Below are positions 16,282-25,344 of a stretch of 64,000 bases of DNA, one piece after another. How positions within the stretch are numbered: position 1 is the first letter of the stretch; every line of letters begins with the position of its first letter. The notes beneath the pieces are model-generated. The model had not been told where the DNA came from, did no database searches, and saw only the letters and a program-made list of their open reading frames with translations. Source of the DNA: Anaerospora hongkongensis (GTDB taxonomy: Bacteria > Bacillota > Negativicutes > Sporomusales > DSM-15969). The position numbers were made by a program, and so were the translations under genes. The stretch is taken from NCBI RefSeq assembly GCF_004339805.1, contig NZ_SLUI01000008.1, positions 186,001 through 250,000 on the forward strand, given 5' to 3'.

Positions 16282-17700
16282 TCAATTCCTGCTTTTAACC
16301 AGGATCAGTTTGTATTCGCCGATAACCCGCCCATCATCAAGCTGCAACGGCGCTTCAACAGCCGCGGCATACCGCCCGTCCGGGCTGATCGCCGAGCCGA
16401 CACAGGGGCCGTCAGTTGCAATATAATCAATTGTTTGGGCATCCGGCAGCGAAGTAATATACAAGCCGTGAACTCCAGTGTCTTTTGTGCGGACATTCCG
16501 GCCTACAGCAAGCGCAGCCTGCTGCTTACTCACGGCAATTTGCTCAATCATACCGCCAAAACGCTGACGGTTGACCAATTGCCCCCGCAAATCAAATACA
16601 AACATGCTGTTCGAGCCGGGATGTTCAACAGGTGTCGGTAATTGCCAGTTTGCCCGGTTATAGGTGTTGCCTGTTGTAAAAACAAAATGATCCCCCACAA
16701 TTTGTACATTCGCTCCATTGGCATTCATATAAACTCCACTAATTTTTTGCGGCTCACTCAGGTTGCGCCGCCATAATTCCCGTCCTTCTCCTGTATCATA
16801 CAGAAAGCACCGGCCGTCACTGACGATACCGGCTACGAATTTTCCATCAGCGGAAATTTCGGGGCTGCTGCGCATAGTTGTATTTTGGTAAGGATAAACG
16901 GGTGGAATCACCCTGCTCCAAAGTCTGTCCAGGTTTTCATCCAGGCAATATATATTGTCTGCATAGCGATTATTCTGAATCGCATCCCAATTCGCTGTGC
17001 CAAATACTGCCCGTTTGCCTTGACTGTCGACGCTGACCCAGCTCACCCAGGCATCCAGATTATGGTCGCGGGGAAAAACTGCCAAACGCTTGCCGGTCTC
17101 ATCCAATTGATAAATCCGCCCCCGGTATTCATTGCGGCCATCGGCAAAGCGGATATAGCGCTGTCCGACAGCAAAAATCCGTCCGGCTTCATCCGTCCGA
17201 ATGGCAACAATCGCCGGATATGTTTTATCTTTGATTTCCACACCTAATTCGCCAACGCTCGCCTGCCGCCACTTTTCCGTACCGTTTGCCGCGTCAAAGC
17301 ATAATAAATAGCCTTGCTGACTTGATTCGCCAATTAGCAAATACTTGCTGTCCTGGCTGAACGCTAACGCTGCCATTTTACCTAAGCCGATATTGTTTCG
17401 CCATAGTGTTTTCCCGGTATTGGTAAGCATTACTACTTCCCCATTCTCCGTACCGACAGCCAAATACCGGTTATCCGGTGAAAACTGAACAAATCCTTTT
17501 GTAAAGCCCATTCTCTGGTAATTGTGTGCTTCAACTTTCCCTAATGAGACCTCAACGACTTTTTCGTATTTACCGCTGTGACGGTTTATTTGCTTGGATG
17601 ATACGGCTAAACCGGTCTCTGAATCTAACACATGAATCCCCAGTGCGGCAACTGTGCCTAAAAACAGTCCCAGTATCAACAGCGTAGTAATCTTTCTCAT
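16282..17700 (-). CDS. Membrane-anchored WD40/PQQ-like beta-propeller protein
   Basis: A 472-residue protein with an N-terminal membrane or signal segment (about residues 4-24). At least six repeats follow, of the type FSPDNRYLAVGTENGEVV, LAFSQDSKYLLIGE and GKFVAGIVSDGRCFLYD, typical of PQQ-like or WD40 propellers that face outside the cytoplasm. Five bases separate its ATG 17700 from the CbiQ-like stop; TTG 17715 is a weaker start. No catalytic residues can be named. Its place between ECF transporter genes and cobO under a B12 riboswitch suggests a periplasmic accessory for corrinoid or cobalt uptake. This is inference. Confidence 0.65.
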   Translation of the reverse strand: MRKITTLLILGLFLGTVAALGIHVLDSETGLAVSSKQINRHSGKYEKVVEVSLGKVEAHNYQRMGFTKGFVQFSPDNRYLAVGTENGEVVMLTNTGKTLWRNNIGLGKMAALAFSQDSKYLLIGESSQQGYLLCFDAANGTEKWRQASVGELGVEIKDKTYPAIVAIRTDEAGRIFAVGQRYIRFADGRNEYRGRIYQLDETGKRLAVFPRDHNLDAWVSWVSVDSQGKRAVFGTANWDAIQNNRYADNIYCLDENLDRLWSRVIPPVYPYQNTTMRSSPEISADGKFVAGIVSDGRCFLYDTGEGRELWRRNLSEPQKISGVYMNANGANVQIVGDHFVFTTGNTYNRANWQLPTPVEHPGSNSMFVFDLRGQLVNRQRFGGMIEQIAVSKQQAALAVGRNVRTKDTGVHGLYITSLPDAQTIDYIATDGPCVGSAISPDGRYAAAVEAPLQLDDGRVIGEYKLILVKSRN

Positions 17701-17705
17701 CCCAC

Positions 17706-18593
17706 TCACATCCAACCCTTCATGATGTCATACAGACTGCGCCAGGCCGGTACATATACAATCCCATTAAATTGCAAAATATCCATTATTTTTAAGGCAA
17801 TTAAGCTTGCCACTAATAATGCCATAATACAGCAAAGCCACCGTTCCCATTGCACCCACGGATCATGACAACAGCGCTGTATCTCCCTGCCGAAGCCCCG
17901 GCTTTCAACCGACGAGGCCAAAGTGCCCGCACGCCGTAATGTCCTTGCTAAAATAGGAAACAGGGTCTGAAATGCCATTTGAATTAAATGCCGGGGGGCA
18001 GCTGTTTTAAAAGGTTGAAACCCGCGAAGGCGCTGGGCGGTTAACACAGTTGCCGTCTCTTGAAATATGACCGGCAAAAAACGCAGGCTGGTAATAACCA
18101 TAAACGCCAATTCGTAAGGCATTCGCCACGCCAAAAAACTGCGAAGCAATTGCCGGGGATCAGAAGTCCAGCTGAGCAATAAACCCAGCGACAGCATAAT
18201 ACCGGATCTGAGAGCTTGTACCGCACCGTACTCCAGGCCTTCGCGATAGACAAAAACACCACCGGTTATTTTACCCAAAACAGGAAATTGAGGTGACAGG
18301 AGACAGGCCATTACGGTGCGTGGTTCCTGGTTATAAAACAAAGCCTGACTGGCCATAGATCCCCAAATCCCCAGCAGCACAAAAACAGCTAGTATACGCC
18401 ACCTTGCGATAGAAGAACGGCTAATAACATGAAAAAGCAGCGTAATAATAAACAATACAAATAAGGACTGCGGACTATCGACGGTTAATGTTGCCAATGC
18501 AAAGCTAATCAGAATGATTAGCTTTGTACGGACATCCAGACGATGAAGCAGCGTGTTCCCCGGCGTTGCTTCCCAGACATTTCTGTCGTACAT
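17706..18593 (-). CDS. ECF transporter T component (CbiQ/EcfT-like)
   Basis: A 295-residue multi-spanning protein of the CbiQ/EcfT family. The start TLLHRLDVRTKLIIL is typical. The two Ala-Arg-Gly coupling motifs appear in AQRLRGF and SVESRGFG. It couples ATPases to the substrate-binding S component in the inner membrane. Start ATG 18593 has a strong AAGGAGGTGG eight bases upstream and lies 89 bases inside the end of the fused ATPase gene, an unusually long overlap. Confidence 0.88.
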   Translation of the reverse strand: MYDRNVWEATPGNTLLHRLDVRTKLIILISFALATLTVDSPQSLFVLFIITLLFHVISRSSIARWRILAVFVLLGIWGSMASQALFYNQEPRTVMACLLSPQFPVLGKITGGVFVYREGLEYGAVQALRSGIMLSLGLLLSWTSDPRQLLRSFLAWRMPYELAFMVITSLRFLPVIFQETATVLTAQRLRGFQPFKTAAPRHLIQMAFQTLFPILARTLRRAGTLASSVESRGFGREIQRCCHDPWVQWERWLCCIMALLVASLIALKIMDILQFNGIVYVPAWRSLYDIMKGWM

Positions 18594-20946
18594 AACTGAC
18601 CACCTCCTTAACCGTCACCGCTTTTCCTCCGTATAGCTCACGGGCGACAAGCAGGGCTGCCGGAGGTTTAAGTCCGGCGGTCTGCAAAACAGCTTGCTCA
18701 GTAAATACGGTACTGGCCGGACCGTCTGCCATAAGCTGTCCGCCGGACAGCACCACAATTCGATCGGCAAAACGTGCCGCCACTTCCGCATCATGCGTGC
18801 AAAACACGACGGCCCCCCCTTGAGCGGTAAAGGACTTTAACAGCATAACGATATCTTCAATATGGCCAATATCCTGGCCGGTAGTCGGCTCATCCAGCAG
18901 CAGTACTGCCGGACGAGCTGCTAATACTGCTGCTATCGCCACACGCAGACGCTGCCCACGGCTTAGTGCTAAAGGAAAATCATCCTCCCTGCCAGTAAGC
19001 CCAAGCTGCTGGACCAGTTTTTTACATTCGTCAGGCCAAACAGCCTGTTTCTCTTTTTGCCGTAAAACAAATGAAATCTCTTCCGCTACCGTATTGTTAA
19101 ACAACATAAAATCCGGATTTTGCAGGACCATACCAACACTGGGCATCACCGAGCGGACTCGCTGGCCCAATACTTGTACGGTCCCTTTATCAGCCTGCAG
19201 CAAACCGCCAATTAAATGAAGCAATGTTGATTTTCCTGCACCGTTATTGCCCATCAATGCCACAAACTGGCCTTTAGGAATGGTTAGATGAAGATCCGCG
19301 AGAACAGGCGGCCTGGCTTTATCATAGTAAAAACTAAGCTGATCAACCGTAACAACCGGCGTGGGCTCAGCCACCCTCGCATTATCCGGCTGTGCGTCAG
19401 GTGCGATTTCTTGCGGTACCTGGTATTTTTCTTGAATTGCGGTCACAGCGTGATCTACCCGAGAAGAAGGGGCAATGACTGCCAAATGACGGCAAATGTC
19501 AACTGTCTGAGGCAGTCTGAGCCCATACGTATCAAACCGCTCCGGACATTGAAACGCTTCCTCTCGCGTCCCCTGCCAGACCAGCATTCCCTGGTCCATA
19601 ATCATAACGCGGCGACACAAGGGCATCACTTCGTGCAGCCGGTGTTCGACAATAACAATAGTCATCCCCAATTCCCTGTTGACATGCTGCAGTACGGTCA
19701 ATAGCTCTGCCGCCCCTTGCGGATCGAGCTGACTAATCGGTTCATCGAGCGCAAGGATAGCTGGCCTGGCAGCAAGCACGGAAGCTACCGCCAGACGCTG
19801 CTTCTGTCCGCCTGACAAGGCATGAATACTGGCATCACGATGCTCAAACATCCCAACCAGCTTGAGTGTTTCCTGTACGCGGAGCGTAATCTCTGCAGGA
19901 TTCATCCCCATATTTTCTAAAATAAAGGCTGTTTCGTCAAACACAGTGGTTGAAAAAATTTGATCCTCCGGACTTTGAAATACCATACCGACTGTTTGAC
20001 TTAATTCCGCAATGCCGTATTCCAGTGTATTACGTCCGTCAATCCGGACTTGGCCGCTCATTATTCCGCCGCTGCCATGCGGAATCAGCCCGTTGAACAT
20101 TTTCAGCAATGTACTTTTGCCGCAGCCTGTCGGTCCGGTCAAAAGCACGAATTCCCCCGGAAATATCTCCAGACTGATGTTGGAAACACTGGCATGACGG
20201 CGATGCTTATAAGTATAAGCTACGCTATGCAAACTGATAATTGGCTTCATGCGTTTAGTCACCTCCACTTTGGACAGCCGGCTGCCCAGCAGTGTGCCGC
20301 AGGCCGCACCAACAGCAGTATAGGCAAAACCGTTCAATAGTAAAATCAGTGCAATATACCAGTCTGCATAATACAACCGGTATAAAAAAGCCATCCCTTG
20401 TAAGTTAATATACGTAGCTGCGCTGTCCGCAAGCCCGCAGATCACTGCCAGCAGCAGCATTAGCTGCCAGGAACTGCGCTGAACCGCATGGCCTGACTGA
20501 ATCCGTTTGTACGTACCGCTGCCAGTCAGCAGCAGTTCCAGCAGAAAGGCATGCGTACCATACACTAAAATGCCAATTGGTGTCACTTGTCCAAAAGCCA
20601 GCATGCCCAGCAGCATGCGGATCATCGTCATGAGCGCAACTACTCCCGGCTGAGGAATGAGCATAACCAGTGCAACGATCATCATGTACAAAAAGACACC
20701 ATGAAATAAGCCGGTTACGATAAAACCAAAAGGTCCCAATATAATATGAAAAAAATCATTTAATAGCGTTGTCGGAACATTGACTACCGCAAATGCCGCC
20801 GCCCCAAATAAAGCAATTGTCACCAGCCAGCGAGTTTTCATTGCCTTAAGGACTTGCCGCAGACGCCGCAAGGCAACCAGGCAGGCGACCGCTAAAACAA
20901 TCGTGGCAGTGCCGACAACAGCAGCCGCCTCCCAATCCTTTTTCAC
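18505..20946 (-). CDS. Fused ECF transporter: membrane S-like domain plus two ABC ATPase domains
   Basis: An 813-residue fusion. Residues 1-225 contain about six membrane helices and look like an S component. Residues about 235-480 and 535-770 are two ABC ATPases, with Walker A TGPTGCGKST and GNNGAGKST, signatures LSGGQKQR and LSRGQRLR, and Walker B ILALDEP and VLLLDEP. The second signature (LSRGQ) is altered. The start is GTG 20946, overlapping the stop of the secreted-protein gene by one base; ATG 20841 is an alternative. With the T component at 17706-18593 it makes a complete ECF importer. B12-regulated ECF systems of unknown substrate (Cbr type) have been predicted, and this may be one; corrinoid, a corrin precursor or cobalt are candidates. 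Confidence 0.82.
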   Translation of the reverse strand: MKKDWEAAAVVGTATIVLAVACLVALRRLRQVLKAMKTRWLVTIALFGAAAFAVVNVPTTLLNDFFHIILGPFGFIVTGLFHGVFLYMMIVALVMLIPQPGVVALMTMIRMLLGMLAFGQVTPIGILVYGTHAFLLELLLTGSGTYKRIQSGHAVQRSSWQLMLLLAVICGLADSAATYINLQGMAFLYRLYYADWYIALILLLNGFAYTAVGAACGTLLGSRLSKVEVTKRMKPIISLHSVAYTYKHRRHASVSNISLEIFPGEFVLLTGPTGCGKSTLLKMFNGLIPHGSGGIMSGQVRIDGRNTLEYGIAELSQTVGMVFQSPEDQIFSTTVFDETAFILENMGMNPAEITLRVQETLKLVGMFEHRDASIHALSGGQKQRLAVASVLAARPAILALDEPISQLDPQGAAELLTVLQHVNRELGMTIVIVEHRLHEVMPLCRRVMIMDQGMLVWQGTREEAFQCPERFDTYGLRLPQTVDICRHLAVIAPSSRVDHAVTAIQEKYQVPQEIAPDAQPDNARVAEPTPVVTVDQLSFYYDKARPPVLADLHLTIPKGQFVALMGNNGAGKSTLLHLIGGLLQADKGTVQVLGQRVRSVMPSVGMVLQNPDFMLFNNTVAEEISFVLRQKEKQAVWPDECKKLVQQLGLTGREDDFPLALSRGQRLRVAIAAVLAARPAVLLLDEPTTGQDIGHIEDIVMLLKSFTAQGGAVVFCTHDAEVAARFADRIVVLSGGQLMADGPASTVFTEQAVLQTAGLKPPAALLVARELYGGKAVTVKEVVSYVRQKCLGSNAGEHAASSSGCPYKANHSD

Positions 20947-21908
20947 TATCGTGATTGGGATGTCTTGGTAAGCAGCAGATTGTCTTTCTCCGTTAATTCT
21001 ACTTGCAGCAAATAGCGTCCACTACTACTTACGAATTGTTCATCTGCGTAAACGGGCAGTTGAATGCGCTGCCGCATATCGCCATTTAGTGCAATTAAAG
21101 CCACTAACCGATCCTCATGTCCTCCCATAGCGCCTGCCTCATGATCTTCACTGGTTGCCCCCGGTGTAAACAGCCCGGTTACAGGCTGCTGCGTATTGGC
21201 ATCAAGCAGCCGTATGGTAGTAAGCACCAGACTTTGCTGACGGGCGGGATTTTTTATATCCAGACCGAGGTAAGCAAGGGGATGGATCGCCTCTACTTCC
21301 TGATTAGAGGCTCCTTTGCCCCGAAGCAGATTCTTATAATAGTCCCAGCTGCGATCCCGCAGCACCAGAGTATTGCGGTCCAGCCGGTCATCCATTCTCC
21401 CCTCTCTGTCCAAAGGCAGTACAATGTTTTCCAGCTCTACCGGCGCATCGGTTGTTACCCTTTCTCCCTCAGCCACTTTTACCGGCACTTGCTGTACTTC
21501 ATCATTCACTGCCACCGTTAGGTAGTAAGTCCCCGGCTCCAATGAAACTGCAGCCTGTACGGCAGCTAAATCAAACCACTGGCTGTAGCCGCCCGCTAGT
21601 TTAACTTCGCGGTACAAATCATACTGTGTTCCCTGCTGCCCAATTTGCCAGTTTTCATATTCCGGTTCAGGCTGAAACCCGGCAGGCAGGGTGATTGTAA
21701 CCTTGGCTACCTGCTCCTTTGAACTGCGGTTTTCAACGCTGAACAGCATTTGAATGCGCTCACCCGGCGTTACCGTATCGCGAACTTTGCCTAAGTAATA
21801 GGGAGCCTGGCAGGTAAAGTTTAGCCCACTGCCAGCCGCACTAACTGACACCGCAGTCATTAGCACCAGGCAGAAAAAAAACATTTTTATCCATTTACTT
21901 GCTTCCAA
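20946..21908 (-). CDS. Secreted protein of unknown function, transporter-associated
   Basis: A 320-residue protein with a clear signal peptide (FFFCLVLMTAVSVSA). An Ig-like region follows (RIQMLFSVENRSSKEQVAKV, then VTITLPAGF), of the type seen in NEW3/CARDB domains. The rest is unrecognised. The start is TTG 21908, eight to nine bases after AAAGGGGG; ATG 21884 is possible but lacks such spacing. It is the first gene of the riboswitch 6 operon and its stop overlaps the ECF ATPase start. An extracytoplasmic accessory role is inferred from context only. Confidence 0.6.
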   Translation of the reverse strand: MEASKWIKMFFFCLVLMTAVSVSAAGSGLNFTCQAPYYLGKVRDTVTPGERIQMLFSVENRSSKEQVAKVTITLPAGFQPEPEYENWQIGQQGTQYDLYREVKLAGGYSQWFDLAAVQAAVSLEPGTYYLTVAVNDEVQQVPVKVAEGERVTTDAPVELENIVLPLDREGRMDDRLDRNTLVLRDRSWDYYKNLLRGKGASNQEVEAIHPLAYLGLDIKNPARQQSLVLTTIRLLDANTQQPVTGLFTPGATSEDHEAGAMGGHEDRLVALIALNGDMRQRIQLPVYADEQFVSSSGRYLLQVELTEKDNLLLTKTSQSR

Positions 21909-21946
21909 ATGCCTGTCCCCCTTTAGACTTACTTTTTAATAAAAAG

Positions 21947-21972
21947 GCTCTCCCCTTATATCTGGGGAGAGC
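21947..21972 (-). terminator. Second terminator in ECF operon leader
   Basis: Minus-strand GCTCTCCCC and GGGGAGAGC form a nine-base-pair stem followed by CTTTTTATTAAAAAG. Confidence 0.8.
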
Positions 21973-22007
21973 TGCTATTCCGGGAGAAGCATCCATCCAA
22001 ATAAAAA

Positions 22008-22031
22008 TCCTGGCATACGAAATAGCCAGGA
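22008..22031 (-). terminator. First terminator in ECF operon leader
   Basis: TCCTGGCTAT and ATGCCAGGA arms are followed by TTTTTATTT on the minus strand. It is almost the same as the first hairpin after aptamer 5. Confidence 0.8.
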
Positions 22032-22037
22032 TGGATT

Positions 22038-22247
22038 GATTCTCGAATAATCCCCTCCCCATCGCTCGTGGGTCAAATGGTGACTGTTAGAAAGGCAGTT
22101 CTCCTGGCTCTAGTTCATCGCTATCCAAACCTTCCCAAGACAATTGTCTCAGTGGTATCTCTTGGATTGCTCCCTATTACAGTGGCGGGACCGCGCCGGC
22201 CTTAAACCGGTCTTCCCTATTAAGCCCCGAAGGGCACCCTTCTCCCA
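22038..22247 (-). promoter_or_regulatory. Cobalamin riboswitch 6 (ECF transporter-cobO operon)
   Basis: A complete aptamer with B12 box AGCCAGGAGAACTGCCT at 22093-22109 and the CCGCCACTGTAATAGGG core. Two terminators lie between it and the first gene. Confidence 0.95.
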
Positions 22248-22270
22248 TTATTTAGTTTTGATTCATGCCT

Positions 22271-22299
22271 ATGATATCATCGATTCCAACAGCTGTCAA
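22271..22299 (-). promoter_or_regulatory. Promoter of riboswitch 6 transcript
   Basis: Minus-strand TTGACA (22299-22294), a 17-base spacer and TATCAT (22276-22271). It is divergent from the ABC transporter gene at 22400. Confidence 0.8.
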
Positions 22300-22399
22300 T
22301 TCTTGTTATATTCTGCGGTTTTAGGCTCTTAAACATATCTTTTCTGTCTTTCCCATATAAATTACATACTGAACCGGCAGCATGAGAGGAGACTCAACT

Positions 22400-24133
22400 T
22401 TGCAAACGCATGTGCAGCTAAGCAGATTAGCGCTATCCTATTGGTTATCTTATGACGGCTTGCGCGCCTGGACACTTACATTTATCGTCGCCGCCGGGTC
22501 CGTGATCATTGTTCTGCTCCACATGCTGTTAAACAAATGGCAAGCCGGATTTTACAATCACTTATTGCAGTATAATCTTACCGGTTTTTTGGATAGCTTA
22601 CTGCAATTTATTGGTTACTCCGCTATATTGGTTTTTATCTCCGCTTATCAGTCCTACTACCGGATGCTGCTGGAGATACGCTGGCGCCACTGGCTGACGG
22701 ACAACTACATCTCCCAGTGGCTCCACAAGCAAACCTATTATCAGTTGAATTTACAGCGTTTACCCATTAATCCCGAGCAGCGGATCAGTGAAGATATCAA
22801 ATTATTTGTTACCAATTCTCTGGATTTATCAGTGGGGCTATTGCGGCAATCGGTAACATTAGTCGTGTTTTCCATGATCTTATGGCAGATGTCCGGCATA
22901 ATAACGGTAACAGCAGCAGAATATACTTTACCGATTCCAGGTTACCTGCTGTGGCTGGCCTTATTATATTCCTCGCTAGGGACCTGCCTGACGATGCGGG
23001 TCGGCAAATCCCTGGCTTTCCAGAATGTCCTTCAGCAGACAAGCGAAGCGGAATTCCGCTCTGCCCTGGGCCGTATAACCGAATATGACGAGTGCGTTGC
23101 TTTCTATGGCGGCGAAAAAACAGAGCAGTGCCATCTGGCCAAGCATTTTCATAAAATAGTTAAAAACTTTTTATCTATTTCGCACTGCACGCGCAAGGTG
23201 AATCTCGTCTCCTTTGCCTATTCGCAATTGTCGATTGTTTTTGCCTTTTTGGCAGCTGCTCCCCGTTATTTTAACAATGAAATTCAGCTTGGACAGCTAT
23301 TTGAAATATCCGGTGCCTACTGGTTTGTCCATGCGGCGCTGTCTTATATTATCGACAGCTTTGGCAAATTTGCCTTATGGAAAGCAGTAGCCCACCGTCT
23401 CCAGCACTTCAGTTCACAAATGCAATCAGCCAGCCTAACTGCAGCACGCCGGGGCAGCATAACCACTACTGCAAAGAACCAGCTCAAATTAACCAATGTA
23501 ACCGTATTTTCACTAAATAACCATCTATTAGTAAATAACCTGGCTGTCACCCTTAAACAGCAGGATAAGCTGTTAATCAGCGGACCCTCCGGTTGTGGCA
23601 AAACCACCTTGCTGCGTACAATCGCCGGAATGTGGCCCTGTTTCTCCGGCACGATCTATAAACCGCAGCAGGCAATCTTCTTTCTGCCGCAAAAGCCATA
23701 TATCGCTCCAACCACTTTACGGGATGCACTGCTCTATCCACATGCTCCCGCTACAGTTTCCGATGATTATTTACGGGAAATACTTGACAGCTGCCATTTA
23801 TCTCTGTTAACAACTAAGTTGGACCATCATGAGGATTGGGGGAAAAATCTCTCGCTCGGTCAGCAGCAATGCCTGTCCATCGCAAGAGCACTCCTCAATA
23901 GGCCAGAATGGCTGTTTTTAGATGAAGCGACCTCCAATCTGGATCAACATACGGAACGCCGTTTATACCGTTTATTGGAACAGCATCTGCCGCATCTGAC
24001 AATGATCAGCGTAGGACATCGGAGTACACTTTTTGACTACCATACCCACAATCTCCATCTTTGCCCTTCCGGTGAATGGAGTATTGCCCCACTGGAGAAA
24101 GTAAGTCCGCACCAGCGAAGGCAAACGCATTAA
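22400..24133 (+). CDS. ABC transporter of the SbmA/BacA/YddA type (fused permease-ATPase)
   Basis: A 577-residue half-transporter. An ABC_membrane_2-type region (about residues 20-330; ILVFISAYQSYYRMLLEIRWR, split motif WLTDNYISQWL) is followed by an ATPase with Walker A GPSGCGKTT, signature LSLGQQQ and Walker B WLFLDEATSNLD. TTG 22400 is the probable start: AGAGGAG lies eight bases before it, while ATG 22382 has no SD. Relatives include SbmA, BacA and the mycobacterial Rv1819c, which moves vitamin B12 and other hydrophilic compounds. Its position beside the B12-regulated ECF operon suggests corrinoid transport, but no riboswitch precedes it. Confidence 0.8.
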   Translation: MQTHVQLSRLALSYWLSYDGLRAWTLTFIVAAGSVIIVLLHMLLNKWQAGFYNHLLQYNLTGFLDSLLQFIGYSAILVFISAYQSYYRMLLEIRWRHWLTDNYISQWLHKQTYYQLNLQRLPINPEQRISEDIKLFVTNSLDLSVGLLRQSVTLVVFSMILWQMSGIITVTAAEYTLPIPGYLLWLALLYSSLGTCLTMRVGKSLAFQNVLQQTSEAEFRSALGRITEYDECVAFYGGEKTEQCHLAKHFHKIVKNFLSISHCTRKVNLVSFAYSQLSIVFAFLAAAPRYFNNEIQLGQLFEISGAYWFVHAALSYIIDSFGKFALWKAVAHRLQHFSSQMQSASLTAARRGSITTTAKNQLKLTNVTVFSLNNHLLVNNLAVTLKQQDKLLISGPSGCGKTTLLRTIAGMWPCFSGTIYKPQQAIFFLPQKPYIAPTTLRDALLYPHAPATVSDDYLREILDSCHLSLLTTKLDHHEDWGKNLSLGQQQCLSIARALLNRPEWLFLDEATSNLDQHTERRLYRLLEQHLPHLTMISVGHRSTLFDYHTHNLHLCPSGEWSIAPLEKVSPHQRRQTH

Positions 24134-24162
24134 TATTATAGAAGCAACAGCTTTCTAAAGAT

Positions 24163-24197
24163 AAGAATCTCCTGAACACTGCGTTCAGGAGATTCTT
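24163..24197. terminator. Bidirectional terminator between ABC transporter and meaB
   Basis: A perfect 15-base-pair stem (AAGAATCTCCTGAAC and its complement) with a five-base loop between convergent genes. Confidence 0.85.
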
Positions 24198-24205
24198 ATT
24201 ACATT

Positions 24206-25342
24206 TTACCGTTTCTCGAATATGCCAATCAGCTCTTTTACAGCCATAGTAGCCGAAAGCTTGCCCTCCGTTACAGCCTGTTCAATCGCCGAACGGTGCT
24301 GCTGAATTCCCGGATGGGTAAAAAACAGGGACTGCAAATATTCCTGAACCATCGATTGAACCCAGCTGAGCATTTGCGTGCGCCGCCGGCGTTCAAAAAT
24401 TCCGGCTTCACCGGTAACTTGCCGGAATTTAGTTATCACATTCCACAGCTCTGGAATACCTTCCCCGGTATACGCTGAGCAGGTATGACTCTTCGTTACC
24501 CAGCCCTCAGTTGCCGGACGCAAATAATGCAGAATCCGGTCGTAATCAACTTTGGCCATCATGGCCCGCTGCTTATTATCACCATCGGCTTTATTGATGA
24601 CAATGGCGTCCGCCAGTTCAACAACACCTTTTTTCATTCCCTGCAGGTCATCGCCCGCACCGGTGATCATTAAGAGCAGGAAGAAATCAACCATTGAGCG
24701 AACGGTGACTTCGCTTTGGCCAACGCCTACCGTTTCAATCAGCAGTACGTCATAGCCAGCTCCTTCACAAATCAGCATCGTTTCACGGCTTTTCCGCGTC
24801 ACGCCGCCCAGCGTGCCGCTGGACGGGGATGGCCGGATAAAAGCCCGGGGATTGCGGGACAATTCCTCCATGCGGGTTTTATCCCCCAATATGCTGCCTT
24901 TTGTTACGGTACTGCTGGGATCGACAGCCAGCACAGCCACCTTGTGTCCCTCATTACACAACCGGCAGCCTAAAGCCTCAATAAAGGTGCTTTTACCGGC
25001 TCCGGGCACACCGGTTATGCCAACGCGAATGGATTTTCCCGAATAAGGCAGCAGCTGCATGAGTATCTGCTGGGCAGTATCCATGTGAGCAGGCAGATTG
25101 CTTTCAATCAGCGTAATGGCCCGCGACAAAATTACCCTATCCCCATTGATTATACCCTGAACATATTCCTCAACAGTAAGCTGGCGGCGGCCAGGGGCAA
25201 TTCGAGGCTGGCTCGTCATCGTCCCCTGTCCAGGCATACCGTCATGCCCACCGCTGATTCCGCCCATGACGCGCGTTGCAAAAGCATCGCCGCCTTCTGG
25301 CGGAATCCATTCCGGCTTCCAATCACTCTTTTTTTCACTCAT
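24206..25342 (-). CDS. meaB: Methylmalonyl-CoA mutase-associated GTPase MeaB
   Basis: A 378-residue G3E-family GTPase of the MeaB/ArgK type. It gates adenosylcobalamin loading and protects the mutase from inactivation. It has P-loop GVPGAGKST, AVDPSSTVTKGSILGDKTRM, the switch region LIETVGVGQSE and the base-recognition motif NKAD. About 70 extra N-terminal residues precede the GTPase core and contain a Gly-rich stretch. ATG 25342 is two bases after the mutB stop, so it is translationally coupled. No methylmalonyl-CoA epimerase gene lies in this operon. Confidence 0.93.
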   Translation of the reverse strand: MSEKKSDWKPEWIPPEGGDAFATRVMGGISGGHDGMPGQGTMTSQPRIAPGRRQLTVEEYVQGIINGDRVILSRAITLIESNLPAHMDTAQQILMQLLPYSGKSIRVGITGVPGAGKSTFIEALGCRLCNEGHKVAVLAVDPSSTVTKGSILGDKTRMEELSRNPRAFIRPSPSSGTLGGVTRKSRETMLICEGAGYDVLLIETVGVGQSEVTVRSMVDFFLLLMITGAGDDLQGMKKGVVELADAIVINKADGDNKQRAMMAKVDYDRILHYLRPATEGWVTKSHTCSAYTGEGIPELWNVITKFRQVTGEAGIFERRRRTQMLSWVQSMVQEYLQSLFFTHPGIQQHRSAIEQAVTEGKLSATMAVKELIGIFEKR

Positions 25343-25344
25343 GC

